The translations under genes were made by a program, and so were the position numbers. From Petunia secreta (taxonomy: Eukaryota > Streptophyta > Magnoliopsida > Solanales > Solanaceae), in the NCBI GenBank assembly GCA_029990175.1, contig JARKIP010000021.1:20713501-20777500 (forward strand): a stretch of 64,000 bases of DNA, written 5' to 3'. This document shows positions 1 to 10,934 of this stretch, piece by piece (within the stretch, counting starts at the first letter, position 1; each line of letters starts with the position of its first letter). Below the pieces are notes generated by a model that was not told where the DNA came from, ran no database searches, and saw only the letters and a program-made list of their open reading frames with translations.

Positions 1-74
1 CCACTGTAAGAACCTAACATTATTCGATATGCCAAAACACAAGAAAACTAAAGCCAATAATTGCATAAAACAAG

Positions 75-295
75 GCAGTCATAGCTGCATATCATTGCAT
101 AATAAGGCAGTCACAACTGCATAACATAGCATAATAAGTTGTTTTCACAAAGCAAAAACAAAAGGCAGTCACAGCTGCATCTTAGTGTGCTAATAGATCC
201 TAAAAAGCAGTCACAACTGCATATTCAATTGCAAAAATACATGACACATCCTAAAACAAGCAGTCACAGCTGCAAAACCAGAGCAGTCACAACAA
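75..295. repeat. Cluster of palindromic GCAGTCACARCTGC repeats
   Basis: Six copies of a 14-16 bp motif, GCAGTCAYARCTGCAT, start near 75, 107, 165, 207, 260 and 283 (the last degenerate). The form GCAGTCACAACTGC is a palindrome with GCAGT/ACTGC arms around CACA. All copies face the same way and are spaced about 23-58 bp. They lie beyond the 3' end of the transposase, the place where subterminal transposase-binding repeats occur in DNA transposons. The binding role is inference. Confidence 0.75.
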
Positions 296-302
296 CAAGT
301 AT

Positions 303-3300
303 TCACAGCTTCCATGTTTTTTGTGGTGGTCCATTGCAACTGCCTTGGCTCAATTGTGCAGCCTTTGACCTGGTCTCAATAATTTTTTTTCCTCTTAACT
401 CTTGTAATTGTCTCCCTGTCATAGCTTGTTTATCTTTCCACTTCACACAAGTTGGTGGATTACGTCCAAGATATGCAGTCACATTTGATGAGCACTTGAC
501 ATTTTTGGTCCTATTAGAAGGCATTCCAGGCTGCACATAAAGATAAATAGTTAGTACTTTGCAAATTTGATATGAATATATCACATATGAAGGTTTACTA
601 CTTACATTGTAGATAGAGAAACCACTTTCTGTATGTAACATTCCCATTCCCACCACCCTAGGTCTTTTATAGGCTGGATTATCACTTGTAGAACTCTTAG
701 GTCTGCCCTTTCCTCTTCCAGTTCTGGATGTTGTAGATGGGACCTGATTTGAAGCATTGCAATTAACACTTGAAGGACCTGCAGTACTGGATTATGAAGC
801 TGAAGAAAGAGCTGCATTTTTGGCTTTTGAAGGAGCTGCACTTCTTGATCTTGAAGGACCTGCAGTACTGCATTTTGAAGGACCTGCAGTTGCAACTGAT
901 GAAGGACCTGCAGTTACAACTAATGAAGGACCCGCAGTTGCAACTGATGAAGGACCTGCATTTGCAGTTGATGAAGATGGAGCAGTTGGAATAGCTCTAT
1001 GACAACCCCTTTTATTGTGGCCCTTTGCATGACAGAGTGTACATGTTATCTCTATTCCCCTTCTAGACAACTTACCTGTATGCATAATACTAGGTAGTCA
1101 CAGTTCTATAATAGTTGAAAGGATTGATAAATGCATTAAAAAAGCAACCATACCTGTCTTGTTCTCAGTAGGCTCTTTTCTTCTAAGTTTCTTGGGCCTG
1201 CCTGGCATCTTTCTTACTTTGGGAGGAATCACAGTTGGATTATTTGATGGTGGCCACATCTTCATATTCACACAAGGCTGGATGAAGTGACTGTATACTT
1301 TCATGTATGTTTCTTTTGTGTACCAGTGTGCAATGTAGTTCATTGGATCAAGATTTCTTTAGTTAAGAGCACAAATAGCATGAGGGCATGGTATGCCTTT
1401 GAGGCTCCATACCCTACAGCTACAGGTCATACTATTCATATCCACCTTGTGCTTGTAATCCTCACCTTCATAGCCTGTGTCACCATTCCAATTAATGCTA
1501 CACTTCATAGACCTTTCTATATTTTCATCAAACACCTTCTTTGCTATAGGGGATATGTTATGCTTCCATTTCAGTCCAAAATCTCTCAATTTTCTTATTC
1601 TATCCATCATTTTCACCCTTATCTCCTCAAGCATTGTGATAATTGTCTTCTGCCTAGCCTCGAATATCCATGCATTAAAACTCTCAGCCATGTTATTATC
1701 TACACTATCACAGTTACTAAATGGCTGAAAGTAAACCTTTGACCAGGTTTCAATATTGTAGTACAATAAGCCATCTACACATTTTTTTTCCACCTATTTT
1801 TTCCATCCAATCTAAGTTTTCTTTCAACTCAGCCTGGAATTTGCTTCTACTGCACCTCCAAAAACAGTTCCTTTTCTCTATGCCACTCCATTTTTTGGAC
1901 CAGTTAGCAAGGATGTGCCTGGCACACATCCTATGCTCAGAGTTGGGCAGAACATCACAGATTGCTTGATATAATCCCTACAAAATAAATATGAAACATA
2001 ATAAGACAAATAAATAAAATTAGTCTAAATAATTTGAGAATTTAAATAAATACTTACCTTCTGCATGTCTGTCAAAATAGTAACATTTGTTCCATCTCCC
2101 AGCTTAAGATCATGCTGCAGCAACTTAACAAACCATGTCCAAGTATGCTTATTTTCAACTTCCACTACTGCCCAAGCTACTGGCAGCATCTGATTGTTAC
2201 CATCTTTACACACAGCAGTTAGCAATTGCCATTTGCATACACCTTTCAAAAAGCATCCATCCAATCCAATACATGGCCTAATACCAGCCTTGAATGCCTT
2301 CTTTAAGGCATCAAAACATATATAAAAACCTAGAAACATTTTTCTCCCTTCTTCAAATGTTTCTTCACTTAACTTCACTACACATGTGCTGCCTGGATTT
2401 GACTTAATTATCGCATCCCTATAGTCTAAAATTTTGCTAAACTCCTTCACATGGTCACCCATAATCTCCTTCAACACTATGTTTCTTGCTCTCCTACAAA
2501 CAGTCCTACCAACATGCAGTTCAAGCTCATCTCTAATTACTTCTTGGAACTCAAACACCCTTATGTATGGTTGCTGCCTGATCCTCTTATTGTAGTGTTG
2601 TGCCAGAAACTTTGAGTTGCAAAGCTTATTTTTGTTAGTTGGGTCACAACTGTGAAGTGGTTGATAATTCTTGACAACAAAGTCATTTGTTCTTTTGTCT
2701 AGGCTAGCAAATAACAGCCAAGAACAGCCCTCCTTGCACCTACACCTCACTCTAGTTTTTTCATTCACATGTTTTTCTATATTAACCCTCTCTTGAACTG
2801 CATATTTGGTCACAGTCTCCCTAAATTGATAAACGCTCTCAAATACAAGCCCAGTCTCCCACACAACTATCTCACAATTTGGATCATATTTCACTCTTTT
2901 TTTTGGTCTTTCTTTTTCTAGCTTTTTTCTGCTCAACCACTCCCTCACCTCCAGAATCATCATCTATATCAGTCTCAAAGCTAGCAGCCTCATCTGAAGG
3001 GTAATAAGGCTCATCACCACCTAACTTACTCTCCAGACTTTTCTTCTTCTTTTTTGCTTCATATTCATTATACCCCCACATCAGGCCCCTTCTTCTTGCC
3101 ACTTACTTTAGCATTTTTTGGTTCTGGTGCTTTATCTTTCCTTTTTCTTCTCTCTACAGTCCTCCTCACCTCCCTAAAACTCCTATACTCCTCCTCATTT
3201 ACATCACTGCCATAATCTTCTTCCACTTCATCAAACAGCTCTAGATGGTCAGAATCTGAGCTATTCTCAGTTTCATAATCAGACCCCACATCAACATCCT

Positions 3301-3898
3301 CACCTTCAGTATCTACAGATTGTTGAGGTGGTGGAGGTGGTGGATCTGAAGTGGGAGCTGCCTCACTATGAACAGGATATGAAGAAGGAGAGTCCTCACT
3401 TTAAAAGGGTGTTGTAGATGCTGCCTCTTCAAAGTTAAGGCCCTCACTACCCCCTTGGTCTTGCCTAACATCTTTATCAACAGCCCACCCCATTGGTCTG
3501 CATATTCAATAGCAGGCTCAGCCAGTGCAGGTTCTTCAATCAAATGCCCAAGATAACACACTAAAGTATCTCCATTATTTAAATACTCTACAATACCCAT
3601 AATATCCCTATTATTTTTTTATTTCTACCAACATACCACAAACAGGGTGTTTCACATAAATGAGAGCTGCCTCACTATTATACCCTAGTTCTTTGGCATA
3701 GTCCTTCAGCTCAAAGTAAGAAAATAAGTCTATGTCAACATTAAATGTAATCCTTGTATTACCACCATTGTAAGGATTATCCATTGAATCTAATTGGAGA
3801 ACCCCACCATGATGAATTTCCAAATTAACTAACACAAACGATATGTTACAACCTGAATATAGTAGCAAAAAGGAAAAATTATTCAGACTTAAATGCAT
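303..3898 (-). pseudogene. mudrA-like MULE transposase pseudogene with PB1-like, MULE, SWIM and CCHC domains
   Basis: Read on the minus strand, the parts come in the order of plant MuDR transposases. They are a PB1-like N-terminal domain (about 3850-3620), an acidic and basic linker (about 3290-2890), the MuDR and MULE transposase domains (about 2900-1600), a SWIM zinc finger (CSCRVWSLKGIPCPHAI, about 1420-1370), a CCHC knuckle (CTLCHAKGHNKRGC, about 1050-1005), a repeat-rich tail and a conserved C-terminal exon. The presumed DDE residues are present: D in IGLDGCF, D in LTDMQK, E in NNMAESFN. Likely introns lie at 1978-2057 (GTAAGT...TTTGTAG), near 1150-1080 and near 600-530. Frame breaks near 2900 and 3090, and an in-frame TAA at 792-794, indicate decay. 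It would have cut and pasted the element in the nucleus. Confidence 0.85.
769..972 (-). repeat. 24-bp coding minisatellite in the MULE tail
   Basis: A 24-bp unit (GAAGGACCTGCAGTTGCAAC plus TGAT) is repeated head to tail at 853, 877, 901, 925 and 949, with a further diverged copy near 772. On the minus strand it encodes an 8-residue repeat of the type TAGPSSVA, placed just after the CCHC knuckle. Length variation of such tails is common in low-complexity protein regions. Confidence 0.85.
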
Positions 3899-4125
3899 GG
3901 CTTAATGTAACAAATACATGACCAAATTAATTTAAGCAAACACTATTCAGACTTATGGCATGACTTAATTAAATAAATACACGACCAAATTAATTTAAGG
4001 AAAAACTATTCAAGAAAAACTTATTCAGACTTAAATGCATGGCTTAATGTAACAAACACACGACCAAATTAATTTAACGAAAAACTATTCAGATTTATGG
4101 CATGGCTTAATTTAACAAATATTTA
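3878..4125. repeat. Four diverged ~63-bp direct repeats
   Basis: Units beginning near 3878, 3943, 4021 and 4085 share the words ATTCAGACTTA, ATGGCTTAAT and ACGACCAAATTAATTTAA. Units 1 and 3 resemble each other most, as do 2 and 4, suggesting that a two-unit block was duplicated. They lie just upstream of the transposase start. A second short duplication, ACAAAACCCTAGGTTCAA, follows at about 4125-4175. Confidence 0.75.
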
Positions 4126-4775
4126 CAAAACCCTAGGTTCAACATAAAATGTACAAAACCCTAGGTTCAATATAAAATTAGGGATAAAGAAATCTAACCT
4201 TTTTGCAGATTCTCCACCAAAGATAAGCACAGAATCGACAAAAACTTTGAAGGAGACAAACAGGCCGATTTCCAACTAACGCTTCCAAAATCGTCAATAA
4301 AAAATACTAAAAACCAATGGAAAACATCAAACGGATCATGTATTGTCTATCATTGTTAGATAATTACACGTTTTTACTTTGATTGAGGCAGGTATTTTTT
4401 AGGGTTTTCGATCGACAAAGTAAAGGGGAAAGGGGAAAAGTTAAAACGGGTAAACTGAATATGTGAGAAGGGGAATGGATAAAAAGTTAAAAATTTTAAT
4501 TAGGTTTAAGGGTTAATTAGTTTTTTTTAATTTAAATTATAACTAAAACATGTTTTAATTTAGTAAATCGTCTGATTTAACTAAAATATACACGTGTCAA
4601 CACCAAATAGCGCGTGTTATACAATCACATTTTTAAAAAAGGGTCAGGCCTTGAAAAGGTATAAATAAATTCACTTCGAACAATATTAGGGGGTAAGAGG
4701 TCGCCCGTAAAGGTTGAGTGTGTAATTGATCTTTTGGGTACAACATCAGGGGGGAGTTTAGTATTTTTGCCTATT

Positions 4776-6389
4776 TTTTATTAACGTGAATTGATTGACA
4801 GAGAACAATCAAAAGTTAAGTTTTTTCAGTAAAACTTTAAATTATGATACGTATCACACAATAGGCAAATAAAATATTTATTACTATTGAGTACACTTGC
4901 AAATAAATGAAAATAGAAAAACATGTACACCTTATTAAATCTCTCTCGATGTAAACCAACTAATAGAAAATATTAAGCAAATTTATCTGTATTTGGCAGA
5001 TGGTGCTGATCAAATACGCCAACTAAAATTGATATGCTAAAAAGAAGAGAAATGGACAATGTACTGAAGTGATTTGAACTTCATTGTGCAACTTTATAGG
5101 ACGGAACAAATAAATAATATGAAAAGTCTATCCATTAATGTTGCTATTAGCGGTGGAAACTGAACGGGCTTGGTGGAGACAAATTAAAGTTGAAATGTGA
5201 AAAGGTGATTTTCCTTTTCATCCTGTCCACTGCAATTGAATTTTAATTTTTTGCAAATATATTAAAGGACAAAGAGGGCAATCAATTATTTTTATGGGTA
5301 TTTTTGTAAATTAACTTTAACTTAGGAGATTTTTACTTTTAATGTAATATGATAAATTGTGGTAAACTGCATCATTTATAAAACCACGCAGACTAATAAT
5401 GACGGTCTAATAATTACTCTTTTCGGTCCACTTTATTTAATTATTTGACATTTTTTGTCCAAACTAATTGATTTGTTCAAAGATTAAGAAGCTAATAAAT
5501 ATTTCTTATCAAATTTATCCTGGTTAATAAATGATAAACGCATTATTAAAAGGTCTTCACAATTACATCTGAAAAGATAAACGTTAATATAGTAATGACC
5601 TGCTTAATTAATACTAAAAAGATGATTTTTTTAATATGTGTGAAAAAAAAATATCAAATAAAATGGAGAGGAGTAGAATAAGGAGTAATTATTAAAAGCT
5701 ATCCTATTTTTTAAAATGTTTTGCACCCTATCCTCTTTATTTCTTTGCAAAATAATAAAACTATTTTTTTTCTAACTTCTCCACCAGGGCAAAATAGGAA
5801 ATAAAAATAAATAAAACTAAACCTATGACAAGAAAAATGAAAATTAGTTGAAATGTAAACAAGAAAGGACCGTTGCTCTTCTTAACTAAAGCTACATTAC
5901 TATCACGGTCTTAGCTCAAGCTAAAACCAAAGAACATGTGTCCTTTCCTTGAACCCAACGTTATAGATAAGGAGATTTGTCTCCTATACGGTATATACAT
6001 ACAGTGTCTCACCCACACCTAGAGGATGTCGAAGCTTTCTTCATGATATATAGGGTGGAAAATATTTTTAAAAAAAAAAATAAGATAGGGTGCATATTAT
6101 AAAAAAGGCATACGTTAATGGTGCAAAACCCTAAGAATTCAATTATTGATGTAGTATGTTGAGAAGATTTAACTAAAAGACCTCCAAAAAACTTGACTTA
6201 ACTAAATTACCTCTTCTTTTTTTTTTGACTTATTTTTTTGGGGAAAAATAGTTGGGGTCGGCGGCTAGATTAGAAATAGAAAAACTTGTGGGTAAAACTG
6301 AATATTGTAGGAAAGTATATAAACTAATAAAAAATGGGTCATATAGTGGGTCAAAAACCAAAAACAGGTCTTGGACAATTCTTACAAAA
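4776..6389. other. AT-rich intergenic stretch, no gene recognised
   Basis: I see no coding frame with family resemblance, no RNA gene and no transposon termini here. The sequence is AT-rich with scattered homopolymers. It separates the first MULE from the DUF1985 pseudogene. Confidence 0.6.
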
Positions 6390-6720
6390 TTTCCCTTCCC
6401 TCTCTTCCAATTTCAGAAATTATTTCATCTTTTCTTCCATTTATTTTACTACCATTACCGCTCAACTTTCAAAATCGTACATAGCTTTCGCCCGTTTTGG
6501 AAGATAGAAGTAGCAGTCGAAGCAATTTCGAGAAATCCCGATTTATTCAGGTGAGAAACCCTAATATCATTATAGTTTATTTTTTCTAGTTCTTTTTTGT
6601 TAATTTTAGAGCTTATGAAGAAACGTTAATGGTGGCTTTCGAAGAATTTAGGTTTTTTCTTTTAGGTGAAAAGGATTTATTTAGACATTGATTTGACTGG
6701 TTGTGTGTGTAGATAAAGTA
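6390..6720 (+). promoter_or_regulatory. Likely 5' UTR with intron of the DUF1985 gene
   Basis: A pyrimidine-rich leader (about 6390-6440) is followed by a good donor, CAG|GTGAG at 6551, and an acceptor TGTGTGTAG ending at 6712. The first ATG of the coding frame follows at 6721. The arrangement fits a spliced 5' UTR; it is a prediction from splice signals only. Confidence 0.45.
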
Positions 6721-6807
6721 ATGGCGAGACCGAAGTTTCTCAATACAAGGCCTCCGAGAGCTAGAAATAGCTTAAGAATGAAATTAAAATCACAACAGGC
6801 GAAGAAG

Positions 6808-7025
6808 AAGCTTGCTGGATAACCACCAAGTGATGTGGTGTAGCGGATGGGGCTACTCCTCCCTTAACCAGAGGTCTCGAGTTCGAGCACTGAGTATGGA
6901 AAAATCACTGGTAGGGAGCGCTTCCCCCCGAATGGGGTCCTACGCGGCGCGAATCCGGATTAGTCGGGGCTCCAATGAGGGTACCGGACACCAGGTGGGA
7001 AACCAAAAAAAAGCTTGCTGGATAA
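6808..7025 (+). mobile_element. tRNA-derived SINE with perfect 15-bp target-site duplication
   Basis: The 188-bp body (6823-7010) carries a Pol III A box TGGTGTAGCGG at 6836-6846, exactly fitting TRGYNNANNNG, and a B box AGTTCGAGCAC at 6880-6890 with one mismatch to the consensus. It ends in an A-rich tail. The 15-bp sequence AAGCTTGCTGGATAA occurs at 6808-6822 and again at 7011-7025, as expected of LINE-mobilised insertion. The 3' part, with ACCGGACACCAGGTGGGAAA, resembles SolS/TS-type SINEs of Solanaceae, from memory. It interrupts the first coding exon of the DUF1985 gene. Confidence 0.93.
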
Positions 7026-7562
7026 GATGGCAATGAAATTGTTATAGTTCCTGAAACTGATGCTGCTGAGATTGATAAACATTCACCAGAAGATGACAAT
7101 CGACCTCCAAGCGGTGGAGGAGATGAAACTGATGTTGCTGAGATTGATAAACATTCAGCAAAAGTTGACAATCGATCTCCACGTGGTGAAGGAGATAAAA
7201 CTGAAGGTGTTGAACTTGATTATTATCCAGAAGCAGAGGAAAATCAATCCACAAGTGGTGGAGGTCCTGAGATTGTTAAAAATGAAGGAATAGATGAGAA
7301 TCAGTCCACAAGCGGTAAAGTGGCTGGAGGTGAACTTCCTGAAAGCGATAAAAATTTAGCTACAGATGACAATCACTCTGCAAAAGATTTTGTGGGTTTA
7401 GACGCCCGAGTCGAACCCAAAACTGAAGATATTTTGGGTGACATTGACAATTTTCAAGCGGGTGAACTCTCCGAACCAGGGAAATGTAAGGAAAGCAGGG
7501 ATGAAGATGTTGATTATGATGGAAAATGTGAGTCTGCTCGTGAGGAAGGAAATTGAGATGAA

Positions 7563-7760
7563 TCAGGAGAAGATGAAAGTGGTGAAGAAGAAGAAGAAGA
7601 AAAAGAAGAAGGTGAAGAAGAAGAAGAAGAAGATGATGAAGATGAAGATGAAGATGAAGATGAAGAAGATGAAGAAGAAGGCGAAAAAGAAGAAGAAGAA
7701 GAAGGTAAAGAAGAAACTAAAGAAGAAGGTGAAGAAGTAGAAGAAGAAGAAAGTGATGAA
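7563..7760 (+). repeat. GAA-rich triplet tract encoding poly-Glu
   Basis: Imperfect (GAA)n/(GAT)n triplets dominate about 200 bp. In the DUF1985 reading frame they encode an almost unbroken acidic Glu/Asp tract. Confidence 0.9.
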
Positions 7761-9484
7761 GAAGCTGATCAAGAAGGGGATGAAGCCGGGGAGCCTGAGT
7801 GTGAATCGGACCATTTATCAGCAGCCCGATGCATCAAGGAAATCAATGTTTGAAGGTATTGACTTAAAACGTGGCTTGATGAAGTTTCTTCTTTTTCTTC
7901 TAAGATATCAGTTCGATCTAGCATAAAAAAGTTTTATGAATTCAATAAGTTGTTGAAAAGGTTGAAACTAGAAAAGAAATTTAAGGAGCCTGTGTTTGGG
8001 CAGTTCCTTGGATTGTCCCGATTTTGGAGTTTCAATGGACAGATGGTCCACTCCCTACTTCTGCGTAGAATAAAGGGTAGAAAGCATTGTGAGATATGGT
8101 TCTTGGTTGATGGGAAGCCAGCTTGTTTTGGGCTTAGGGAGTTTGCTCTTATGACTGGGTTGGGATTTGGGGTATTACCCAGCGATAAAGAAAAGAAAAA
8201 GGTTGTGAGGAAAGGTCAGGAACTTTATGAAGAACTAACTTATAATTACTCTGATGATGGAATAACTAAAGTTACATCGTCGAGGATTTTGAGCTTGTTG
8301 AAAACTAATAGATTTAACAAGAAGGATCAGTTGAAGTTGTGTCTTTTATGGTTTCTCCACACAATATTGATGGCAAGGATTCTTCAAGGTCAGTTGAGAA
8401 GGAATGGATTTGTATGGTTGATGATCTGGAGTTCTTCTCCAAGTATCCATGGGGCAGGTTGTGCTTCGAGTTGACGATTGAATATTTGAAGCCCAAGCTT
8501 GACATGGCAAGGCATTATAAAAGCTTCAGTGAGAAAGGAAAAGCACCTGGATACGCTCTTTTTGGCTTCCCCTAGTCATTTTTGGTAAGTCTACAATAAA
8601 CCAATGGTTAGTTGATTAGTAAGTCTTCATTTTTTTTTCGTACTCCGATTTATTTTTCCATCTTAGGCTTGGGTCAATGAAGCATTTCCTGTCATTGGAA
8701 TGAGATATGCACTGACAGATCAGTCTCTTATGCCGTACCCTAGTATGCTCAAGTGGTACAGAAAAAGGGTGCTTAAATCCTTCGATCCATTCTTGGCAGG
8801 TGAAAATAAAATTAAGGTAACTTGCGCTATTTTCATGTCATTAAATATCTTTTAAATTTGTAACAAAAAGCATTAATTTGCTCGACTTTGATCCAGATCG
8901 TGCGCCCTTACTTATTCTCAACTTTTCAAGAGGCGAGCTCGGTGTTGGAGGATTTATATGTGCCATATAAAGATGAAGTTGAGGATGCGTCAGTGGATGC
9001 CCTTAGGGGTGAATTGGAGAGGGCCACAGCCATCAAGAAGTCTTCTTTGAATCCTGCTGATGAAGATGATATGGATGTAGATGGAGAAGAAGATGCAAGA
9101 GGTGATGTAGATATTGGTGGAGCTTGTACAGGAATTATTGGTGAAGGTGCAGGTCCTTCAAGTGGTGGTGTTAGATCTGCATGTACTTCTTTGCGTGATG
9201 TGCTCGCTAAGCTGGAAGTAGAGGAGGCCAAATTGACTAATGTCGCTAATCTGGTAGCGGAACAACGGAAGAGGTCAGTATGCAAATGCTTGTACCGTCC
9301 GTCTGCATGGTTGATGAGGCACAAGAAAAGGAAGGCAATGGATTGTAATAGCAATGCAAATACCACATCAATTCTGAGAAAGAAGCGTACATTTGAAGTG
9401 GGTACTGCAGTTGATGCTAAAGTGGATGCCAGTGTCAGTGCAACCAGTGCCATTGCCAATGCCGATGCCGATGCCGATGTCAAT

Positions 9485-9590
9485 GCAGTTGATGGTGAAG
9501 TTGATGGTGAAAATGACAATCCAAATGCAGCCGATGGTGAAGTTGATGGTGAAAATGACAATCCAAATGCAGTTGATGGTGAAGTTGATG
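9485..9590 (+). repeat. 42-bp coding tandem repeat, 2.5 copies
   Basis: Units begin at 9485, 9527 and 9569 with GCAGTTGATGGTGAAGTTGA and differ by only one or two bases. They lie in frame in the acidic tail of the DUF1985 pseudogene and add a 14-residue AVDGEVDGENDNPN repeat. Confidence 0.9.
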
Positions 9591-9826
9591 CCACCAATGT
9601 CAATGTTGGAGAGGAAGCCACTGTGAATGATAGTGAAGTGCTGATGGAAAATGGTAAGGATGCTGAGGAAGACTTTTATGAAGTGGAGACTCCATCCCAT
9701 GCTGCATTGGAAGATAACTTGAATGGAGGGGTTGTAAAAGATGTTGAACACCCCAACTCTAAAATTGTGGGTGTCTTGAAGAGTTTGAGCAAAGAATTTA
9801 TTGACAGTGATGAGTACAAAGATTGA

Positions 9827-10409
9827 TATGTCAGTGGTTGTGTGTTTTGATAAAACAATAGTAAACACTTATATTTTTAAGTCTTGTCCGTTATTTTTTT
9901 TTTTTTTTGGTTGTTTAAATATTAAAGGTTGACCATCCATTTTGCTAATGTGTGTGATATTTCGTTTGACTACCATTATTGTTGACAATCCATTGTGGTA
10001 ACGTGTTATATGTTTCATTTATCAACCTTTATTGCTCAATTCATTTTGCTGGTGTTTAAAATGCAAGAAATCGTCGTGGATCCCTAAATAATTTAAAAAT
10101 TATGGTGAACCACTCAAGTTGATTGTTTACTCGTGTAGGTCTATCATCGAAAGGCCCACCTAGTGGATGAGTTGGACACTATTCGAGCATAGGACAAATG
10201 TACGTAGATGAAGACAAGACAAGACAATATATTTAACAAATATAACAAAAAAGGTGTTTATTAATAGATTGTGCGGTAGATAATAGAAGCATGTGTCAGA
10301 GTCTAATTGGTGCAATTTAAGTGGTCGCTCTCACTAGGGATGGAACTCTTCATGGATATCTCTATATAAACTCTTCATGGACATCCAACTCGCGTGAAAT
10401 TAAACAAAT
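9827..10409. other. Non-coding spacer
   Basis: The 3' flank of the DUF1985 pseudogene, with a T-rich tract at about 9893-9908. No further gene or element terminus is recognised. A TATATAA word lies at about 10363-10370. Confidence 0.5.
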
Positions 10410-10634
10410 AAAAGCATTTTTGCAAAGCGAGGTTGGTTATATTTCGCAGCGAATGAAGAGGAATGATGATATCATATGGGAGACACCAATGACAGGTTAA
10501 ATCAATTCAAAGCGATCAACCATAAACTTGATGCACTTGGTGTACCACCACATCGCGAGGCAGACATCATTGTGGAAGATGCATCTCCACTAAATGTAGC
10601 AAATGTCATGGACGGTGCTAATCCACCAAACTAG
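10410..10634 (+). pseudogene. Small coding-like remnant, unrecognised
   Basis: Two adjoining frames read as protein-like sequence. The first contains SQRMKRNDDIIWE (about 10446-10487). After a one-base frame change, the second contains NQFKAINHKLDALGVPP and ends in TAG at about 10632. Codon usage and lack of stops suggest a decayed exon, possibly once part of the DUF1985 locus. I do not recognise the family, and the call rests on appearance only. Confidence 0.25.
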
Positions 10635-10934
10635 TTGTCTGTGTTATCTGAGAGAGTAATGTTGTTCAATTTTATGTTTAATCTTTAGTACTGAATCATT
10701 GTATTGTTTATCTTAGTTTCAACTGTGTTTTTTTTATTCTCCACTAGTGCAGGTTTATAAAATCTGAAATCTCCATATTACAAGTTTGATTTTATTGTTC
10801 CACCTGTGATTTTGATTTTCTACCAGGAATGGTTTATTATAAAAATTTAACAAACAGAGCAAAAGTGCGCATAGTTCACAGTGATCAATCAAACAAACAA
10901 GACAGTTAAATTTCTATTACATTAACAAAATTCA

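Larger units (their letters stand above)
1..4775 (-). mobile_element. Mutator-like element 1 (MULE, MuDR type), decayed, one end outside the window
   Basis: This block holds a mudrA-like transposase pseudogene read from about 3.9 kb down to 0.3 kb, flanked by non-coding repeat-rich arms. On the right, a stretch at about 4690-4775, read on the minus strand, begins with GGCAAAAATACTAAACTCCC, which looks like the terminal repeat of a MULE. That boundary is inferred, because the matching left terminus lies outside the window or is too diverged to see. I could not find the 8-10 bp target-site duplication expected for Mutator elements. The element type is well supported by the protein; the exact ends are not. 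Confidence 0.7.
6721..9826 (+). pseudogene. DUF1985-domain protein pseudogene (Ulp1-associated plant family), SINE-disrupted
   Basis: The frame opens at ATG 6721 with a basic N-terminus, runs through an acidic repeat region and a long Glu-rich tract (7563-7760), then the DUF1985 domain (about 7950-8740; words such as EIWFLVDGKPACFGLREFA and FALMTGLGFGVLP), and an acidic Asp/Val/Ala-rich tail ending at 9826. Likely introns are 8585-8666 and 8817-8896, both GT-AG. Breaks: a SINE at 6823-7010; TAA at 7023-7025; TGA at 7554-7556; another TGA just before the DUF1985 exon; a frame change near 8350; and TAG at 8573-8575 where the family usually has Trp. DUF1985 is a plant domain often joined to a Ulp1 SUMO protease domain, and such genes are often carried by MULEs. 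No Ulp1 catalytic region follows here. Function unknown. Confidence 0.8.

Noticed and set aside
6836..6900. A tRNA gene
   Set aside because: The A and B boxes are good but no cloverleaf can be drawn and the unit ends in a SINE tail with target duplication; it is a SINE head.
7563..7814. A Lys-rich frame on the plus strand and a Phe-rich frame on the minus strand across the GAA tract
   Set aside because: Both are shadows of the GAA/GAT triplets; the frame that continues from the DUF1985 N-terminus gives poly-Glu.
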